Positions 60,346-64,000 of a DNA stretch of 64,000 nt are shown here, piece after piece. A model generated the notes under the pieces. That model saw only the letters and a list, made by a program, of their open reading frames with translations. It searched no databases and was not told where the DNA came from. Position 1 is the stretch's first letter. Every line of letters starts with the position of its first letter. The position numbers were made by a program, and so were the translations under genes. The stretch comes from Dipetalonema caudispina (Eukaryota > Nematoda > Chromadorea > Rhabditida > Onchocercidae), in the NCBI GenBank assembly GCA_013365325.1, contig JABVXV010000016.1, positions 453,312 to 517,311 of the forward strand, given 5' to 3'.

Positions 60346-60506
60346 TCAACAAAGACTTGTTATAAATTTCGCTTCTCTGCTCAAAGACTGGAAATCATTA
60401 GTTACTGACCTTTTTAAAAGCTCTTCAACATTCATTTCTTTGTCAACAAGAAGTTTTGAAGCAGTAAAGTTAAGTGATTCGATATGATTTAAGATATGAG
60501 CTCCAC
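60346..60506 (-). other. Possible terminal exon of an unrecognised gene
   Basis: After a strong acceptor (TTTTTTTCAG) the minus strand reads GGAHILNHIESLNFTASK, then a Lys/Glu-rich helix-like segment (DKEMNVEELLKRS), and stops at TGA (60346-60348). A second frame from about 60375 down to 60310 also looks coding (RSEIYNKSLLTSLEAQQ) and ends at a GTAAAT donor; joining the two would need a frame change of one base or an implausibly short 22-nt intron. I do not recognise either product. Confidence 0.3.
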
Positions 60507-63500
60507 CCTGAAAAAAAATGTAGAACAAATATGAGAAAATTTCTAAAAATAATTTGGATGATGACAGCATTTTAAAATAAAGAATATTTCCGAAAAAAAA
60601 AAAAAAAAAAAACAAATGAATTTAAGGATAGTTATTTCCGATTATTATTGATAGAGCGGTAGAATTCAAATGGTAATGATAAACTAAAGCTAAGAATACT
60701 ATGATCAATTTCAAGACAATCCAAGAATAATTTGCCACATCTATAATAAAGGTAAAAGCATTCAGAAGAGAAATGATCTGAAAAGATGAAATATCGTATA
60801 AACTAACTTCCAAGAATTCACACGAAATTTATGGGTGCAAAAATATTTTTCCGTTATGCATGAACAATTTCAAAGCCTTATGCTTCTTTCAAATATCAGA
60901 TTACTTCACATCAAATGAATGATACGTTTAAGATTTAGTCCAGTGGAATTAGTTTTTTTTTTTTTTTTTTAACACTCTTGCTTGTTTATCATTCTTTTTT
61001 TATATTTTGAAATTCCTTACTTACTTTTTTCCATAGAGATTATAGGCAATTCTCATAACTGATAAGTATAGCTTTATCCTAAATATATTTATGTGTGTAT
61101 GTATCATCAAAAGGGAAATTTGGTATATAACTCTTTGAAGTAAAATAAAGCAAGGTAGAACAAATGGAATTTTAAAATAAAACATTGCTCACACTAAAGT
61201 GAAATGAAAAATATGATACAAAGTAAATGGAAACTCACGAAAACATATCTTCAAATTTTTTACAATTTAAAACTTAACTCGTTTCTTAAAAGCATCTGCT
61301 AAGACTTCCATATAACACTTCTCAAAATTTTTTTTAAATCAAAATTTTTTAACTTTTGTGAGGAGGAAAGGATTGTTAATCCAACAAATGTTAATAGTTA
61401 ATATGCCAAAATTCAAAAGTTAACTTAACAGAAAATGTTTCGAAATAGATATATTTCTCATTTGATATGAAGGATAAGTTTATCAAAGAAATGATATAAA
61501 AATCATCAATTAATCAAATGTTTTTATGAATTCTTCATTATAGATTATGGGTTTCTTATAGATTAAAGATTAAGATGTTTTTGACTACTGACCGTTTTTA
61601 AAATTAATCAAAATCCCTTGTTTTGTTTTAGATCAGATCCTATTGCTCAGCCTAAATCTTTTCTTCTTTTCTATCTGAGGCCAAAAGAAAATTAACTAAT
61701 TTCTTACATAAATTGGGGCTATTGATACAATTGAAAATGAGGCGCTCATTGATGTAAGAAATATTTATTGAATGAGATAAATAATTGTTCAAAATTCATT
61801 TTAAACATTAATCATTTAATTGTGCCATTTAATTGATCTAAAAATATTATCTAATAACAGGAATAATACCATACTGGCAATTTTTCTTCCTAACACAATG
61901 GTAGAAATGAAATGAAACTATCTTATTTAGCACCACTAACCAAAATGTTAGAATGTAACTGGAAAGTTCTTCATTGAAAAATTTTTTAAACTTTCATAAT
62001 GCTCAGCATTAGCACTGATATCATTCATAGCGATATCATTTCATGTGATAAATTATCATAAACCTTTCATCACTTAGTGAAATAGTCAGAATGAAAAGGT
62101 GAGAATATAAGAGGTAACTCAAAAACAAGTGAAAAAAGTCAATAATTATTCATATGACAAGATATAAACACATTTCATCATTATTTTCTCATTTTTTATT
62201 TTCGTTGAAGAGCAAAACAAAATAAAATAATTTTCCATTTCTGAATGAGAGTCAGTGAAAGTTGAATGATATCATCATCATCATTATTATCATCATCAGT
62301 AAATACCACTTCACCATTGATCTTTTCTCACAATCTTAAAAATAAAACTGATTCATTTCATAGATTTCTACAAAGTATGACAATCTTTTTATAAAAAAGG
62401 CGCAAATATCATCTCATCCTCTCAACAATACAATACAAATGCTATGACAGCTTTTCTTTAAACGTCTAATATTTGAATATAAAGGTGAAGGAAATACAAC
62501 AGCAATCTCCAACAAGGAACGGAGAAAAGTATCATCATCGATATGATTTACTCTTATGCTCATTTGAGTGAATCTCAAATACTTTTCTACGTCCATCAAA
62601 TGGTCATTTTCAGGCTGTAAAGATTATACAAAGCAATATCCTCTCTTCCATCTTCGCTTATTAGCCATTCCTTTATGGAATAGGCGGTTTCATTTATTAA
62701 AAATGCATGAAAGCTTAGTGGAAATTTATTTATTAGCCAAGATTTGCATAGATTAAATATTTTAATAAATATCTGTGAAATGTAATTTCAAATAACATTT
62801 AATTCTTGCAAAATTTGATGTATGCGATAGCAGACACAAAAAAACACATTCGAATGTTTTTTTTTTTTTTTTTCAATTTCTCTAATCTAAATTTTTGCTT
62901 TGGAAGCAAAACCATTCATTTAATTGGCTGCTTTAACTTTACTTTCATTTGACTTTTTGCTTACGTAAAAAAGAAAAATAATTTTGATGATCATTGTGAC
63001 TACCTATTTCGTAGTACATTTCATGATGATAACCATACATATACATTAGCGGTCATAAACCGTTCTATCATTCAATAAGATCCCGAAATGTGGCACATAT
63101 TGCATGTCTTTATCAACCAAATTGTTAAAAAAAATATATTCAATGAGCAGTGCGTTTTATAAATAATTATATTGCAAGCCATGTATTACATTTTATGTAT
63201 TAGCAATGACAACTAAATAAAGTGCTGGGGCAAAAAAGTTTTGCCGATGGGGCCAATTTTAAAAGAGTCATTTTTATTATTCCATTTAGGAAGCTTTCGT
63301 ATTCTTCCCTGACCAGAATTGATTCTTTTTTCCATCTTGGGCTGTAAAAATTTGCAATAAACAGATCGTTTTGTTTCGAAAGCACTGCTTACAATTTGCT
63401 ATTGTGATTTTGAACAATCATATTCGATGGTAAACCGAGGTTAATAAAAATGTGAAATATTAAAAATGCAAGGGAAAACTACTGATAAGTAGAAAATATA

Positions 63501-63756
63501 AATATTATTGTGAGGAGAAATTTATCTTAAATACAAATGATACTTTTCATTAATACAATTATTATCTGTTTGATATAGAGCTAAGAAAAGGAAAAATAGA
63601 GGAAAATCTGTTTGAAGAAATGTTACGCTGAATATTCTAGAGATTTAAGGGCGAATTAAACTATGCAGAAGTATTAAGCAGGCTTAATTAAGATTTGAGC
63701 ATTAATGAATGAAGGAATTTTAGAATCAATCTACGTGATAGTAATAATAAACTTAC
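60507..63756. other. Unassigned interval with weak exon-like pieces
   Basis: No recognisable protein. Two minus-strand pieces are open behind an acceptor-like sequence: 62414-62620 (reads DVEKYLRFTQMSIRVNHIDD after TTTACAG) and 63200-63347 (two overlapping open frames after TTTTTACAG). There are also long T runs at 60953-60971 and 62858-62874 and an ATC repeat at 62270-62298. Confidence 0.3.
62270..62298. repeat. ATC/ATT trinucleotide repeat
   Basis: About ten trinucleotide units, mostly ATC with two ATT variants. Confidence 0.85.
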
Positions 63757-63830
63757 GAGCAATACTCTGCAGTGATTCTAAAGAAGCAGCACGCTTCAGT
63801 TAACGTTTCGTGATCACGCAACACATTTAT
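63757..63830 (-). other. Possible internal exon of an unrecognised gene
   Basis: Acceptor CTGTAACAG is followed by a 74-nt open segment reading TINVLRDHETLTEACCFF, then RITAEYC, and a canonical GTAAGT donor. Composition is less AT-biased than its surroundings. The frame closes in phase 2 and its partner exons could not be fixed; 63200-63347 is phase-compatible but unproven. The remainder of the gene would lie beyond the right edge. Confidence 0.35.
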
Positions 63831-63881
63831 TGTCTGTTACAGCTAATATGAAGTAAATCAGGAAGCTTCAAAAATTGTTGC

Positions 63882-64000
<119 letters not shown>

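Noticed and set aside
63200..63440. Possible mariner-type transposase remnant
   Set aside because: The frames look protein-like but show no DDD/DDE catalytic motif, no paired terminal repeats and no TA target duplication.

Overview
This window is AT-rich nuclear DNA from a nematode. Genes have many short exons (about 36-390 bp) with GT..AG introns and poly-T/C-rich TTTCAG/TTTTAG acceptors. The encoded proteins are closest, from memory, to Caenorhabditis families. The composition, long A/T runs and gene style suggest a clade III (filarial/spirurid-like) worm, but the genus is inference. No bacterial operons, CRISPR arrays, rRNA, tRNA or complete transposons were seen.

Layout. 1-15.5 kb: no supported gene, only microsatellites and A/T runs. 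15.5-19.1 kb (+): complete troponin I in seven exons. 19.1-21.8 kb: short convergent spacer with a diverged direct repeat. 21.8-27.5 kb (-): complete 17-exon Na+/K+-ATPase alpha subunit (eat-6 type) whose first intron appears to use a GC donor. 27.5-35.5 kb: gene-free, with a GA-rich stretch and a (CA)n tract enclosing a perfect five-run G-quadruplex motif. 35.5-40.36 kb (-): protein-tyrosine-phosphatase-like gene in which the P-loop cysteine and the WPD aspartate are both replaced, so it is a predicted pseudophosphatase. 40.4-48 kb: mostly empty, with one orphan exon-like segment carrying a membrane helix. 48.0-49.5 kb (+): three-exon secreted, GPI-anchored Ly6/three-finger protein of the ODR-2/HOT type. 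51.1-59.3 kb (-): complete 20-exon EAG-type voltage-gated K+ channel (egl-2 type). 60.3-64 kb: several exon-like minus-strand pieces that I cannot assign, ending in an (AAT)n array that runs off the window.

Exons were assembled by hand from splice signals, reading phase and family homology. Each of the five gene models closes in frame with no internal stop: 234, 1005, 534, 208 and 919 residues. The genes do not form an operon; they lie in mixed orientations with kilobase spacers. Four of the five act in excitable cells: thin-filament regulation, the Na+/K+ gradient, repolarising K+ current and a neuronal-type Ly6 protein. The most unusual object is the doubly substituted PTP-like protein with its His/Arg/Lys-rich N-terminus.
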